From Plectrocnemia conspersa (taxonomy: Eukaryota > Arthropoda > Insecta > Trichoptera > Polycentropodidae), in assembly GCA_009617715.1 (NCBI GenBank), contig VTFK01000048.1, positions 186,001 to 250,000 on the forward strand: a stretch of 64,000 bases of DNA, written 5' to 3'. The number at the start of each line of letters is the position of its first letter. Position 1 is the stretch's first letter. The notes below the pieces were generated by a model that was not told where the DNA came from, did no database searches, and was given only the letters and a program-made list of their open reading frames with translations. This document shows, piece by piece, positions 21,976 to 35,224 of this stretch. Made by a program: the position numbers and the translations under genes.

Positions 21976-24515
21976 GGAATACCGACACAGAAGTGTAAAT
22001 CGTTATTTAATATTATATACGTTATTTATTTTATTTTTTAAGATAGTCTAAAACAAATAGAAGGGTTGGGATATAAAATAAATAATAATATCAATTATAT
22101 ATATGCAATTTTTAAAATAAAAAATAAGCTCGACAACAAAGTAATATTTGTATGTATGCGCATCATAAAAAAATTATATTTACGCTTTTAAGCGCATATT
22201 TATGTATTGTCATCATAAAGAAATTATCTGTTGTTTATGGACGTATTTGAGAATTTTGATTATTCTTTTCAATAATAATTTTGTCAACAGCAAAAAGCTT
22301 TATCCAAAACTATCGTCAGCGTTGTGGAGCTTACATTTTATCCGAGAGCATAGTGTGCACGTGATTAATTAATAAATAAAGAATGAGTTGCTAAAACTAC
22401 AGTATCATACAGTCGTATTATTCACAGAGCATCCTTACTCTCGCTGTTCCATAACGTTTGTCCATCTGAGACTCGGCACTACACTTTACATATAGTATAT
22501 TATTTTTTTCTTAAAAGTATTATGTGTTAACATCGTTTTCATTGTATTTCTTACATATTATAAAAATGTTTAAATTTTACATCACACTGGTTAAAATTCT
22601 TACTTTTTCTATTATGAAATCTGGGTTTTTTAAATACGTAAAATAAGTTTAGTAGTTTTTTGTTGGTTTTAGAAGAAAATAAAAATTGTCATTGTAATTT
22701 AAGACAGACGGAGAGTTTATAATCTCTTATCATACTCATGAACATAACATAATCTAAAAATGTAGTACTATCTTAATGCACAAAAAAATCTTAACATAAC
22801 TTTAATAAATAATATGCATCTTTATATATTCTTCATATTTTAATTTAAAATAATACACACAAATTGTAAATATACATAAACAATTTTAAAAACAAATAAA
22901 GTACAAGATTTTCTATAGCTGAAAGCAATTTAAATTATTTTTATAAAAAAACTTACAAAAAAAAGGAATATTTATCAAACTTTTTGCAAATTGTTTCAAG
23001 ACTTTTTATAGTTGTATTTATTCTATTTATATTACTTAAAATACGATGAATAAGTTAATTTTATGTATTCTTTTCAATCTAAATGTGTTGATTAGACCAG
23101 TCATAATTGGTCGACCAATATTTGATAAAAATAAATATTTTATAACAATCGTAAACTTTCACTTTCAATATATTGGTATAAAATTGCAAGCATTTTCGAA
23201 TTTAAGGCTTAGCTTTCAATGCAATTAACTACTTTTTATAAGTTTTATTAAGAAATTGCTTTTGCTACCAAAGCTTTACGATGACTGCAGTGAACAAACT
23301 TAACTTCAGAAGCGACTGTTTTTATTTTATAAAAGACGTCACAATATTTTTCTGTTAAAGCCCACGCTCCGTTAGTATTGAATTCATATATACAATGTCG
23401 TCTTTGACATAATCATATTAAAAATTCCATAAAATAAATATTCTTGAAAACATCTAACTGTGTAAATACAATCAATAATTTAGCAAAATTCATTATATAT
23501 GTATGTACTAATACTTTTATCTAAGTTCAGTATAAAATAGCATTCTCTCCTTTTTATTATTTATTATTCTATGAATACGCCTAAATACAATTTATTTAAT
23601 AGCGTAATGATATGATGCAAAATAGCTACTTTTTTAGAAATATTATTAAAATACAATCGTTTTCTACTATGTAATATTTTTTTCTACATTGGTGAAATAT
23701 TGCTAGTCTAAAAAACTTCTAAGCTTTTATAAATTTATACTTTAAATATATGTATGTGCTTAAAAAAATATGAATTCATAATTTTACCGTTCTTACCTTT
23801 AAACCAGTGGACTTATTTTGGTTAGACAAAGTTTGTTGTTAAATGTTTCCTATGGTAATGTCGCATTTTAACGAATAACACCCATTTGAAGACAATTAAA
23901 ACGATTTAGCACTTGGTGAATCGGTCTTTTATATGATTAAATGGTGTAAAGTAGTCGAATTGTAAATATAAAAGAGGTTTATTTGATGAACTAGGCATAA
24001 CTGTTTATTTATTTATTCACATTGAATAGAAAAAAAATAGTTAAGGATTTATTTATTTAATTTCATTAAGTAAAACTAAATTTTTAATGCAGAGTCCTCA
24101 ATGTATTTTCTATTAGACTTTCACAATCAAATCCTTTTATGTAATTTTAAAATCTATATGATGCTGAAAACATGAATGTTTTTCACAAACTTAATTTAAA
24201 TTGGTAAAGTCAAGGTAAACATATACATGTAAAACATTATTTTCTTGCCAAAATAATAAGCAAGACCAGCAATCTAATTTTTATTAATAAATAAATCTAC
24301 AAAGTGTTATCCACCAAACACACTATTATCTTATTAAAAAAATCGTTTGATAGAGTATTTAATAGTGGTGAATAATTTGTATGCCGTTTTTTTATAAAAA
24401 GTTGAGATTTTAGCTCCATATATTCACAAAATAAATTGTTAGAAAACTGTTAAATATATTAAAAATTCAATATATAAAAATAAAGCATGTCAAAACATAT
24501 CTTTAACAAAGGGGT
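21976..24515. other. Long AT-rich desert, no gene seen
   Basis: About 2.5 kb of AT-rich DNA. One 60-codon plus-strand frame (23046-23228) has no motif. A slightly richer stretch lies near 22300-22490. No repeat pairs were noticed. Confidence 0.5.
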
Positions 24516-24517
24516 AA

Positions 24518-24985
24518 GTTTTCACGACCGCAGGGGTCAGAACATCCAATGGCGTGCATGCAGAATATAACAAAGGATTTACACACAGCTCCGTGCATAT
24601 AATATATTTAAGGTGCAAAATTTTAAACAGTGATCTGTGAGTCTCTAGAGGTCCATGAAGCTTGTTCAAGTGCCGGCAGTGTCCGCGTAAAGGCGATGAA
24701 TATTCTCAATTTTAATTTTATGAACACTCTGCAATTGTAATATCATGAAGCGCAAAGAGATCGAATCGTACGTGAATTTTTCCGATTTCGTTTCGTAAAA
24801 CTTTCTGCTATCCTAAAACAAGAAATATGCTCTGGAAAAATTCCATTGAAAAACTCTCAACCCTAAGTCCCCCATCTGCAGCGAATGTGTAAACTTTTAA
24901 TTTCAACGAAAACTCCTAACGCCAAATACGTGGCTTAATTCGATATCCCAAGTCGATTGTTTGTGTTTGGTACGTGTTTTGTGTT
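24518..24985. other. GC-richer island, candidate conserved non-coding block
   Basis: Moderate G+C rise from the CACGACCGCAGGGGTCAG motif (about 24523) to about 24980, stops in all frames. No coding support. Confidence 0.35.
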
Positions 24986-25595
24986 TGTCTTTAGTCGGCT
25001 TGAAGCAATTAAAAATTTAACACATCCTAAGCGTTATGTATAATACATATTTTTTAAATTGGTGTGTTTTTTAAAAGCTTTCCTTTTTTTATTTCGTATA
25101 TTTTTATCGATTTCATAATGTAATTTTGATATTAATTATAAAATATTAATAAAATTAGAACTACACAATAGTTGTTTAATATGAATATAGCAAAATATCT
25201 TCAACATGGCAATTAAAAAAAGATCACTACAAGATCATATTCAAATGTAATTGCACCTTTAGATCAAAATAATTTTAGATAGTTTTCACATACTATGCAT
25301 TTAAAAATTATTTCATGATAAATAAATATTTAAAAAAATATGTTTAGTTAATCTATTAAATTGTATTGAATTACTAATTATGGATAGTTTACTTACCTAG
25401 ATAGTATTTCTCGTTTTGATTGCGTATGAAGAGAACCACATTGCCGTTTTTTACAGATAAATACAATACCATAGAATAAATCAATGCATAATAATCATAA
25501 CACGCATTAGTAAGCCATAGATGATCATTTATATGGAGTAGGATCATTTTTTGCCATTACGCTTTAAAAGAACATGAGAGTAAATTACCTTACAA
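24986..25595. other. AT-rich DNA, no gene seen
   Basis: No frame or element recognised. Confidence 0.5.
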
Positions 25596-25597
25596 TA

Positions 25598-26010
25598 TAT
25601 TTTAGTGTGCTGTAGTGAAGTTCTGCTTATAGATATATTCTTTGCTCACATAATATATTGACTAAAGACGTGTCAGCGAGAAACGAACTGCACACGTTGA
25701 CAAAGCGCACAACGCCAATGCGAGTTACCGTCGCTTTCCCAGTAACAACAGGAAAGACAGGAACACGAGCGGGTCTCCAGAATAAATTCACGAAAAAAGT
25801 AGCTCGGTAGCCGGAGCGAATTTTAAACAACGTTCTAATAATGGCGCGTAACAAATGATCCAACGCAAGAAACAATTTATCTCGCGTCTTCAAGTCGCAG
25901 ATGGTCAACTGACGGGTCACGTAAGCGCACTTTGTTAAACATTTTTATATTTTGCGCCCGGGGCTGCGAACAATCCCCCGGCTCTGTTTTCGAAGCCTCG
26001 ACTCCCCAGG
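25598..26010. other. GC-rich island, candidate conserved non-coding block
   Basis: Holds a 97-codon minus-strand frame (25627-25920) that reads plausibly (SGYRATFFVNLFWRPARVP) but has no family I recognise. The block continues GC-rich past the frame to about 26010, which favours non-coding sequence, though an exon cannot be excluded. Confidence 0.35.
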
Positions 26011-27420
26011 CGATTGATTTTTATAGCTGTATACTCTCATGTAAAAAATAGTTAATGCTTGCATTCAAGCTATAACTTCATAGTTGCAGGGAGTGAATAT
26101 ATCTTGAGAACTCTGCTTCTATTGAGCTTCAACAGCTTTACAAGGCAAAAGTCATTGGTGATTGGTGTCAACTATTTAATTTCAGGGTAATGCAAAAATT
26201 CTCAAGATACTCTTTAAATTTTTTTTTTTCGAATCTATTAAAATAAACACACATATATATTACGTTAATGATCATCGTCTATATTGCACTGTTGTACATT
26301 TTTAAACGTAGTTTGCAATGTTTTATTTAGGCCATAATAGCATTGATTGCTAATTTTAATCCTGATGAAAATGCAAAAACTATATATTTCCTGAAAATTT
26401 CAATCTAAAATATCCGCAGCAAAATCTTTATTCTGTACCCATGCGTTACAAAAGCTCGAGTGTTTGGTTGTTGTAAAACGCAGTTGTTTTTGATATCTAA
26501 AGGTAAAATATAATTATTATTTATACATTGCGATTATGACAGAGTAATAGTTGCATAGTAAAAAAAATAGCGCAATGCGTTGCAACACGATATAAATTTC
26601 ACGTTGAAAAGACGAATGGTTTGCGTTATCGGCGTTTCGAATTAATTCGGCACAATTTTAATATATGACGATTTATGGATTCAACACTATCCATGGTATC
26701 ACCGTAAATCACACAGATTGTCCACGATATATAAATATTTACATTGTAGTATCTTTCACAGTAATAAATTAATCGTAAATAGATCATACCATGATCACTA
26801 TCACTGACGGCAAATTCTCAACATAAACTTTAATTTATTTTTATTATTTCATGCTTTTATTACATTACATATAATATGTTTGGACTTATAGTGTGATGAC
26901 GTAATTTTAAATACCTAAACTTAGTTATTATCTTAATTTATACAATTTTTTTAGTACACAAAAAAAATCATGCACACTCAACTTTATTAAATATTTAAAA
27001 AAAATACTAATTAGCAACTAGTAGTTTTAAAAAACATTTAAATTAATATTCCTTTGAGGTTATTCACATATAAATAAAGAACCAGAGAGAATGGCTCATG
27101 CATGTATTTGAAACCCTGCGTTTCATTTCCCCACTATCTTCAAAACAATAATTATCACGGCAGTAATCGCCTGGATACAGATCATTATACTTTTTTGGAC
27201 AATTTGTCTTATATATATAAATACAAATTATATATTATAAAAGGCCAGAAAAATTTGTGCTTACAAACACTTAGGATTTTATTTTTATTTTTTTATAGTA
27301 CAATGTCTTTATTAAAAAAAGTCATAAAGTTTATTAATTATTGTTTTAAACTAGTTATAGGGTTAAAACTTATGTTAATCTTAAGAAAATTTACAGGAGC
27401 TCATTGGAATAAGTATATGT
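26011..27420. other. AT-rich DNA, no gene seen
   Basis: A small CG-containing patch at about 26565-26650 (GCGTTATCGGCGTTTCG) is the only non-AT-rich piece. The frame 27102-27425 (+) is Leu/Ile/Tyr-rich with no motif. Confidence 0.45.
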
Positions 27421-27424
27421 TCTG

Positions 27425-27780
27425 ATAGTGGCAATTTTGCCATAAGTAAGTCTAGATAAATACTCGTCTCACTGTTTTATTTTATTACACGAGGGGAGAG
27501 CCGCTTTTGCTCAACGAGAAAACATATTAGTCTCTGTCTTGATGTCATTTATTTTTATTGTACACTTGCTGTAGAAGCTGTGCAACTGTGGCAAGCTACT
27601 TTTCACTCGTCTAGTGATTATAACAGTAAAATATATCGCTTTATCACCCATATATAGTGCAGCTTGACAGTTCTGAGACGCGAGACGTCGTAGATGAATA
27701 TTAAGAAAAGATAAGAGCCAGAGATGCTGGCCTGTGGGGCGGGACTCCCATTCAAACTTTTTTTAGGGGTGAAATTTTAA
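27425..27780. other. Mildly GC-richer stretch, no gene seen
   Basis: Base composition is less extreme than the flanks and there is a GGCCTGTGGGGCGGGACTCCC motif near 27730, but stops occur in all frames and no element is recognised. Confidence 0.35.
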
Positions 27781-29015
27781 TTTCTAAATAAGAATATGTT
27801 GTGAATCGCAACAGTGCTAAAGTGAAACTTTAGTTTTGATTTATTTATTATTAGTTATTGTCTGGATTTTTTTTAATAAATTTAGAAACCAAAATAAGCT
27901 GCTGTACCAACAAATGGCAAATTTATACCCTAAAACTAAATTCGCCTTATTTATTATCGGAAGCTTTTGTTTTAAAATTAAAAGCTTCAATATTTTTTGA
28001 ACTGTTGAACTATTGCTATCTAGTCTCAAAAATCATTGCCAACAAAAGCTTATGTTTATAGATAGTCTTATGGTAGATAATTTATTTTTACAGATATTGG
28101 CATTCAAGAGATTCTGATAAGCTTAAGATCATAATTTCATAGTATCTTTTAATGAACTACACTATCATTAAGTTTATATTTGTTATTGCTATGAATATAT
28201 ATCAAATCATCTGTAAATAAAAGATATTATAATTAATTCAGCGACTTTCTATTTGACTAAATATTTGTAGTAAATAATATCAGTAAGGCATTTAATACAA
28301 AAATAAGAACTTATAAGGCTGGATTTGAAGGATAGTAATAGCATATTTTCTAGATGCTTTAAATTATAATTTTTTGTTAAATTTCGAGGCCTTTGAAACT
28401 GTGTCAAAAATTCGCATTAAATATTTATTTGCCTCATTTCTTTAATTTATATATATCCCTTACTTTTGTATTTATCTTTTACTTTTATTTTTGCTTAAAC
28501 TCTAGTTGCACAAGTTTAAACTCTTTCACTCGAAAATTTATAATTTAAACTCAACATTATCACATGACGCTTATTTTGTGAAGTCGTAACTTTAAATTGT
28601 ACATGAACCTACAAGGTTCTTTCATTTATATCTTATTTTAGAGATCTAAAATAGTGATATTTACTACTTATTCACAATACGGATTTTTCACCTCAGATTA
28701 GGTCATATATAACTATCGAGGAGATTTTTCAAATATAGTCGATATAACAATAAAAATGCATATTGTTAAATAAAAATAAAAAATAATATTTGCACAACGA
28801 TTTGTCCAATTGTCGCTAGATGGCATATTTTCGATGCAAACACGTGTATTTATTTTTATCTACAAAATACTATCATGCCTTATTATTTTTTTATTACAAA
28901 TCATGACAAGTTTCACCAATGTGTCATAATGGCCAATATACTAAAAGGTTATACATAAAATTTAATATCTACATTCATATTATTTCTTAATGTATAAAAA
29001 AATACGAAAGTGTCT
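27781..29015. other. AT-rich DNA, no gene seen
   Basis: Two overlapping short frames near 27840-28060 are mirror-strand chance frames. No element recognised. Confidence 0.5.
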
Positions 29016-29019
29016 CGCA

Positions 29020-29290
29020 ACATAAAAAGCCTTTTAAAAAATATTTTAAATTATATCGAAGAATACCAGATAGAACCAGAGCATGGTTTTTGTGTATCAA
29101 GATATGTAGAAATGAATCTGTTTTTTTCAATTGTGTAACAAAAAATCTCTATATAAGCAATCAAGTAGATGTTATCTACACTGATTTTTAAAAGGCTATT
29201 GCTAAAGTTTGCCATGCCTTATTTCTTTAACAAATGGATAAGCTTGGATTATTCTACAAATATTTTTTTAAACTAAATGTTTAAAAAATG
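29020..29290 (+). pseudogene. Degenerate Jockey-like reverse transcriptase fragment
   Basis: In shifting plus-strand frames one reads EYQIEPEHGFCVSRYVEMNL (the 'Q.GFR.gRS..tNl' segment), then SNQVDVIYTDF.KAIAKVCHALFL and QMDKLG (motif A, 'qvDviYtDF.KAFDkV.H..Ll.Kl..lG'). The second Asp-containing block FD is changed to IA. Several frame shifts and stops show a dead, very old copy. It is in the opposite orientation to the LINE at 1.5-3.2 kb. Confidence 0.75.
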
Positions 29291-29339
29291 TATGAATAAT
29301 TAGTGATAAGTATTTTAAACCTCTCCATAGATTGTTGAT

Positions 29340-29870
29340 CTGGACCACTGGGTACTTTGAGGCTCGCTGTCGCGCGCCACCGCTGCATGTAAGCGGCTTA
29401 CTCTTTGAATTTTCAGCGCGGATTTCACTCTTACGCGGAAAATATGTGCGTCGAAGCCTACAACACCTTGCGTTGTGTTAGCGGGGCGAAAATAAATTAT
29501 GCAGCGTGTCCCAAATGTAGAGACAATATATACGGCTGCCTGCTATACAATGCATGAACCGGCTTCATGAATGTTTCACACGTTTGTACATTATTTTGTA
29601 GGAATTTATTCCAGCAACATAACTCTGCAACGCCACAATTGGGAACGTCAAAACCGCAACATCGATGCTATGCAAAGCCACAATCGGACTGTGAATGCGC
29701 GTGAATTTCGATGCAAAATTGATATCGACTGCGATTTTCGGCGAAAGTGCGGATTAGAGTTACATAGCATGTGTGCCGGCAGATGTGGTCAGGATGAGCA
29801 TGCACGGTTCGTTAACAAAATGATGAAACTTGTCGTCGAAAAAGTTAAGAGATAATCTCATTGAACATAG
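29340..29870. other. GC-rich island with a 94-codon frame
   Basis: A GC-rich block. The plus-strand frame 29571-29855 contains five cysteines in its second half (FRCKIDIDCDFRRKCGLELHS...), but the spacing fits no finger I know, and the island extends well upstream of the frame. Most likely non-coding. An exon is possible but not shown. Confidence 0.3.
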
Positions 29871-30084
29871 CTTATATAAAATAAATTTATAAATAATAAA
29901 AAAAAAAAAATTTTTTAATCTTAAATAGTTAAAACTAATATTTTACTATACAAAAAAAATCTTATTTGCAAAAGTCCTAAATCCTTAAGTCTATATTTGC
30001 AAACCCTGTATTAATTCATAATCAAAACATACACAAAAGCAATAACGACGCTGTGTTTATCCAGTTAAATTTTAATACAGTCAC

Positions 30085-30700
30085 ATTTAAACTAACCGTC
30101 TTCCGTATGGTGCAGGCGATTTCGTACCCCAAGAGACCTACCATTAACTTTGCCCGCCTTTGCTTTCTTTGTTCTCAGATGTAGTTACGAAATCGTGGAT
30201 GAATAACGAATGAATAATTCAATTACACCCCGCTGTGCTTATTCTGTATATATGTATGTATTTATTCCACCTATACACAAAAAACAACGACAAAGGGCGA
30301 TGCACCGTCATTTCGAAAATTTTAATATCGAACTTTGTCTCTGTGTACGTGCGTATGCGCTGAAGGGTGTATGGGGTGAAAATATTTCGTATTAATTAAG
30401 ACTGCTCGTCGACGAGGTGAGCGGGACTCGTAAAGAGCAACGAGAGAGTTTAAGCAGTAACAATTATTATGATTAAGCAAAGAGATAAGGTGGGTCCGCC
30501 ACCTACTGGGCTCCTTCCGCTCACACCCTTCCGTCTCCTCCTGTTCCTCTTTTCGCCCTTAACGACCCGGTAATAATATTTTATTTTCGCGGGTTCAAGT
30601 GCCTGCGGGTGCCGGGGGATGAAAAATCACGGGGATGACAAGTATGGCGCCGTAGAATGGCGGCCGGCCCGTAAAGTACATAAAGCGTAAGATAAAATTG
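30085..30700. other. Strong GC-rich island, candidate conserved non-coding block
   Basis: About 600 bases, with a very GC-rich core at 30480-30680 (CGGGTGCCGGGGGATG, GGCGGCCGGCCCG). Stops in all frames except a 61-codon frame without motifs. Composition and sharp edges mark it as distinct from the desert; an enhancer or promoter-type element is inferred. Confidence 0.4.
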
Positions 30701-31290
30701 ATGTTTATATTGTAATTTTGCACATTAAATTATATTTGCTTGATGTAATTTACGTTATATGACGCTCGGCTGGTTTATGAACATAAATCGTAAATGTGCG
30801 TGAATTGTGTATTGTAGTATTAGAGCAAATAATATATTGAATGATTTTATTCATTTATATTAATTAGCGTATGGCTAATTGCAAAGGAGTCTTAACTACT
30901 TTACGAGACTATTCTAATTAAACTTTTATATAAACTCTCACCTTTGTACGACAATTTTTTACCCGTACTGATTTTATTATGCTTAAATCTCTTTTGTATA
31001 AACATTTATTACAAGATTAAAAATACAGGAAAAAAATATGTACATTAAAATTAAATACGAGTTGCTAGTTTATAGCCATTTTAAAAACTAAATTGTTATT
31101 AAAACATATTATAAATTTAGGAATAATACAAAAAAATACATAAATTGATTAAAAAAATATTTAGTTTAGGACTATTTAATTAACTGAAGACCTGAAGCTA
31201 CTAAAAAAATCGTGTACGCCTCTAAAGCTAAATGTATTCAAGCATTTTATATTTATATTTAAATTTAAGTAAACTCTTGTCATAGTCACA
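30701..31290. other. AT-rich DNA, no gene seen
   Basis: No frame or element recognised. Confidence 0.5.
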
Positions 31291-31294
31291 GATT

Positions 31295-31940
31295 TTGGAG
31301 ATCAGTGGGCTTCTTTTTAATATGTTTAAGAAAAAAAAATATTTTTGGTATTATAAATATACTATAAAATGTTTTAATGTTAGTAAAAAAAACCGTGTTA
31401 CACATTATTTTAATCATTTTATTTTGAATCAGTTTTTAATGAGTTACTCCACACCAAGCAATCATTTTTTTTGTAATGCGTTTTTTTTTGCTAAAAATAG
31501 ATTTAAGCATCACAATGGAAGAAAGCTCTTTGGAGCTGTGTTTCGCGATATGTTTTTTTGTTTGCTTTTAAGAAATGTATGCTTTGGTATTGGTTTCTTG
31601 GCTCACTTTGCCATATGTATAATTATATTAATACATATTTTAATACACGTGTCTATTGTCCTATTGTCTATATTGTTAAAATACACTTATTACTTTACAT
31701 CATCTAAAGTCTTCTAGTTATGTTAAATCAACAAAACTCTGATTATCCCCATTATTGCTTTATTATAGATTGTAACAATTTTTTCTCTATGATTGGACTA
31801 TATAAACCCAACTCAAGTGCATTCCCTGAAACACCCAAAATACTCAGAAATCATTTACCGAGACGAGTCCTAAACTACTTTTTAATTAATAATATTTTGA
31901 ACAATTACACTGCAATTCTGATGAAAATATCATATTGATT
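31295..31940 (+). repeat. Divergent dispersed repeat, copy 2 with open frames
   Basis: The 31400-31700 part aligns with 19970-20260 (see there). Two plus-strand frames, 31295-31717 (140 codons) and 31720-31938 (72 codons), cover it. The second reads in a protein-like way (IGLYKPNSSAFPETPKILRN). The first holds a hydrophobic run near its end (IGFLAHFAICIIILIHILIH) that could be membrane-spanning or chance. An old mobile element is the best reading; family unknown. Confidence 0.4.
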
Positions 31941-32800
31941 AACTAATTATTTTATCCGTTTTCTTTTTATTACATTTTTATGATTTTTGTTTAATTTATT
32001 TTTTTAATTAAGCAACTTTTTCAAACCGGTTACTATTTTTTTTAATATAATAATACCCCATTTTATTTATTATCTGATTTATATAAAAAAATAATGCAAT
32101 AGCTTAATTTATTTATTTTAAGTTGCTTATTCTATTTTTGGTTTATAATATTAAATAACGCTTTATTTATAATTCATTACAACATAGTAAATAAATGCAA
32201 ACTATGGCAATAGTAAAAAATGTATAAAAAAGTTTACAGTATAGATGCATACAAATCGTATTGTAATTATAAAAATCTGAACTTTTCCCTTTGTGTGTAG
32301 ATTCGAAAGAAGATTTTTTATTTTTTTTTATTTTAAATAAAAAAATATTATTTTTGTAATTTAAAAATTTTAATAGGGTAGAAGCAAATATTTTTTACGG
32401 TTTTCTTTTGATTCTAAAACAACAATTTGAAGTTCATATCTCTATCTATTTAGTATTTATTTCACATAAAAAATATTTAGTATAAATAAAAATTACCCTT
32501 TATTTTTATTTTTGCATTAACTATTTTCGATACATATTTTTTGTATCACTAATTATTTAATAGCCATTTTTAAATACAAAAATATATAACGTTAATATAA
32601 AAAAAGCTACTCAAAAGGCGCATTCAAATATCGATCCATATTACGTCATAAAAATGCACATTTCTGTATAACAGATACCTCAAAGAACAATGGTGTAAAG
32701 TATTTCGAAAACAAATTCGCCGAATTTGATACAAATAACGACACCAATAAACAATTGCAACATCGACCCAAATATAACTAGCACGATCAACTAATGATAT
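31941..32800. other. AT-rich DNA, no gene seen
   Basis: No coding frame or element recognised. Confidence 0.5.
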
Positions 32801-32802
32801 TA

Positions 32803-32839
32803 GTCAATAACTAACATATGTCATATGTTAGTCATTGAC
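32803..32839. repeat. 37-base palindrome with one mismatch
   Basis: GTCAATAACTAACATATG (32803-32820), one base, then CATATGTTAGTCATTGAC (32822-32839). Seventeen of 18 pairs match and A+T is not extreme, so chance is less likely than for the pure AT palindromes. Confidence 0.75.
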
Positions 32840-33399
32840 AATGACACATTTTAGAATAAAATATGAACCCTCGTGTTTTTGTCAATTTCTCCCGTGACTG
32901 AGAAATTGTAACTATTTATTATTATATAAGTATAATTTTAATCAATCATTAAAATTTAATTTTTCTAGATTTTTTTCATTTAAAATTATTAAAATAAAAT
33001 CAACTAGATTATACGTAGTAATATTAATTGATTTTAAACTGTATTAATAGATACATTTTAATAAAATTTGCCACTTTCCCTTTAGTCTAATATTTCACAA
33101 CTTACTTAGTAATTGTTGATTGTATTAACCTTGTTATAATTTATTTAATAATTGGGCAGTAACTACTGCATGTATCAAATATCAAATTTATTAATTATCA
33201 GCTTGAATTGACTTTAAAAAAATTTTTGATGTGAAGATTTTTTTGTTAAATACATATAAAATATTCTCTATGAGCTAAAGTAACTTATTATTATAGTAGT
33301 TTTAGCACCTAACATGTACGACCTAGCTATATTTTAATTAATCATCGGTGAGACCAAAAAATCTGTAAAGATCTAACGAAATTATAATTATATATTATT

Positions 33400-33520
33400 C
33401 ACTAATTCCGATCTCCCAGACACGATAGAAATTAAAAAACACTTAGATCCATATGAGATTTGAGCCCAAGTCTTTCAAGTCAATAGTCAGCAAATAATAC
33501 CACTCATCTAGTGTATTGGT
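33400..33520 (-). repeat. tRNA-derived SINE fragment, copy 2
   Basis: On the minus strand this reads GTGGTATTATTTGCTGAC, CTTGAAAGACTTGGGCTC and AAATCTCATATGGATC: a tRNA-like A-box region, then a B-box-like GGGCTCAAATC. It aligns with 51175-51300 (minus) and partly with 12585-12695 (plus). The tRNA-like body is not an intact tRNA. Confidence 0.65.
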
Positions 33521-33559
33521 TATTTCAGGAATAAAATCCAATTATCCGCTTCAGATAAG

Positions 33560-34230
33560 CTTCACTATTAGTCATGCTTTGACAGCGTGCCACATTCTAG
33601 CTTTATTATTCGTATTTGCTTGAGAGCCACTTAGTCGCCATAGAACAGCCAGGACTTTATAGACTATTAATAGATTGCATATTACAGTATTGATATCTTA
33701 TGAAAACGATTATTGTGTGTGCTGTACAAAAAAATAAATATTATCTCTAATGCATAAGCATAGAATAATTGATCAAAGAAATATGCAAATAATATGAACG
33801 TCATATTTTCCATGATCGATTTATATAGCTCATTCACATAAATTGACACTTTCACGAGCCGCCCATTGAAAATATGACATGTTTACGGGTGTGTCGTCGA
33901 ATTTTTTTCATTGTACACATAGGTGTAGTGAGCTTTTTTCGGCAGCGTCGAAATAAACATTTTCCAGAAACAATAGCCACTAGTGACATTTGATTATAAC
34001 GCACCATTTTATCTCAATGGGATAGTTAATGTAGCGGACTATCACGACTGATGTATGACCCCAATTTTAATAAATCCGCATACAAAAATGTGTACAAAAA
34101 CGTCCACGGACAAAAGGGGCACAACGGCACGTTCGATAAAACTGAAACAGATAGCGTGAGGTACACGTCGGTACACCGACAAGGAATTTGGTACTATATT
34201 TAACCAATAATTAATAAACGTCAAGGGAAA
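33560..34230. other. Mixed stretch with GC-richer pieces, no gene seen
   Basis: Short GC-richer blocks at about 33850-33960 and 34040-34180 with a 60-codon minus-strand frame that shows no motif. Candidate conserved non-coding pieces only. Confidence 0.3.
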
Positions 34231-35215
34231 AAAATAAACATCATAAAATAATATTTAATTATAATATCTGAAAAAGCTTTATTATACAATTGTATTTTGC
34301 TTAGTTGAGTGATGATATTCGATTGAACCCTTAGATTTGATGTCATCAATGTCAAATCTTAGTTTGTCTGGACCAATAGAGTTAATGTATAGCATATTTA
34401 TAGTAAATAATTTTACTAATAATATTTAAATGTATTGTCAAATGCAATATCTACAATCCACATCTTAAGTGTAAAGTTACATAAGCAATATATTTTCTTT
34501 TTCCCTGTGACAAATAAATAATACTCGTAACATTAATTGTATATAACTTAATTGTTACAAAGTATGAGCTACATATATTTTTTCACTGTAGCTTCGTTTA
34601 GGTTGACACTAAAATTGCTGTGAAATCGTAAAGGACGTAAATGTAGGTCGACGTTTTCGTGACATCCTTACTCGTGCCGATGCCGAACTTCAAAAAAATT
34701 TGTTATGCTTTGTGTATGTCAATTTGCATCAAAGTGCATCAATATAATGCCATTACCAACGTGTAATGTTAGTCTTGACATATCAATACTGCCTCTGTTC
34801 AAAAAAATTCTGCTGAGGTGAGTAACGAATATCAGCTGTCTCTCGGGGTCGGGCGACGAGCACTTAACCACTCACTGATTTAGTTGAAAATCTTTTTTAG
34901 TTGACATATTGTATATTTTTAATAGTGAAAATCTTAATTTTTTTGATAACATATTTTTATTACTTTTTACTCATTTAGATATTATTTTATCACTGTATGT
35001 GATACAGCTGTTTGTTTTAGAATAATTTTCTGATGAGCTTATTTGAAGTTTATCACTAATGAATTTTGGCGAATTGTGTGTCAGTAGTTTGAGATTTATT
35101 TGCATATTTTTTTAATATCAAGGCCTATGTATAATACAATATCTTCATTAATCAAATTTATCTTACTATTTTACCGTGCCTCAAAGAATCTTTTAGTATT
35201 AAAATTAAAATAGAA
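34231..35215. other. Mostly AT-rich DNA, no gene seen
   Basis: AGATTTGA / TCAAATCT arms at 34334-34358 can pair. A GC-richer patch lies at about 34620-34870 (CTCTCGGGGTCGGGCGACG). No coding support. Confidence 0.4.
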
Positions 35216-35224
35216 CAATTTAGC

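Noticed and set aside
22440..22490. A short non-AT patch as an RNA gene
   Set aside because: No internal promoter, stem or terminator could be recognised.
27102..27425. 107-codon plus-strand frame as a gene
   Set aside because: Tyr/Leu/Ile/Lys-rich sequence typical of chance frames in AT-rich DNA, without motif or splice signals.
29571..29855. Cys-containing 94-codon frame as a zinc finger protein
   Set aside because: Cys and His spacing fits no known finger, and the GC-rich block extends well outside the frame.
33400..33520. A functional tRNA gene on the minus strand
   Set aside because: The B-box-like and A-box-like parts are present, but acceptor and anticodon stems do not pair, and two further copies show it is a SINE.
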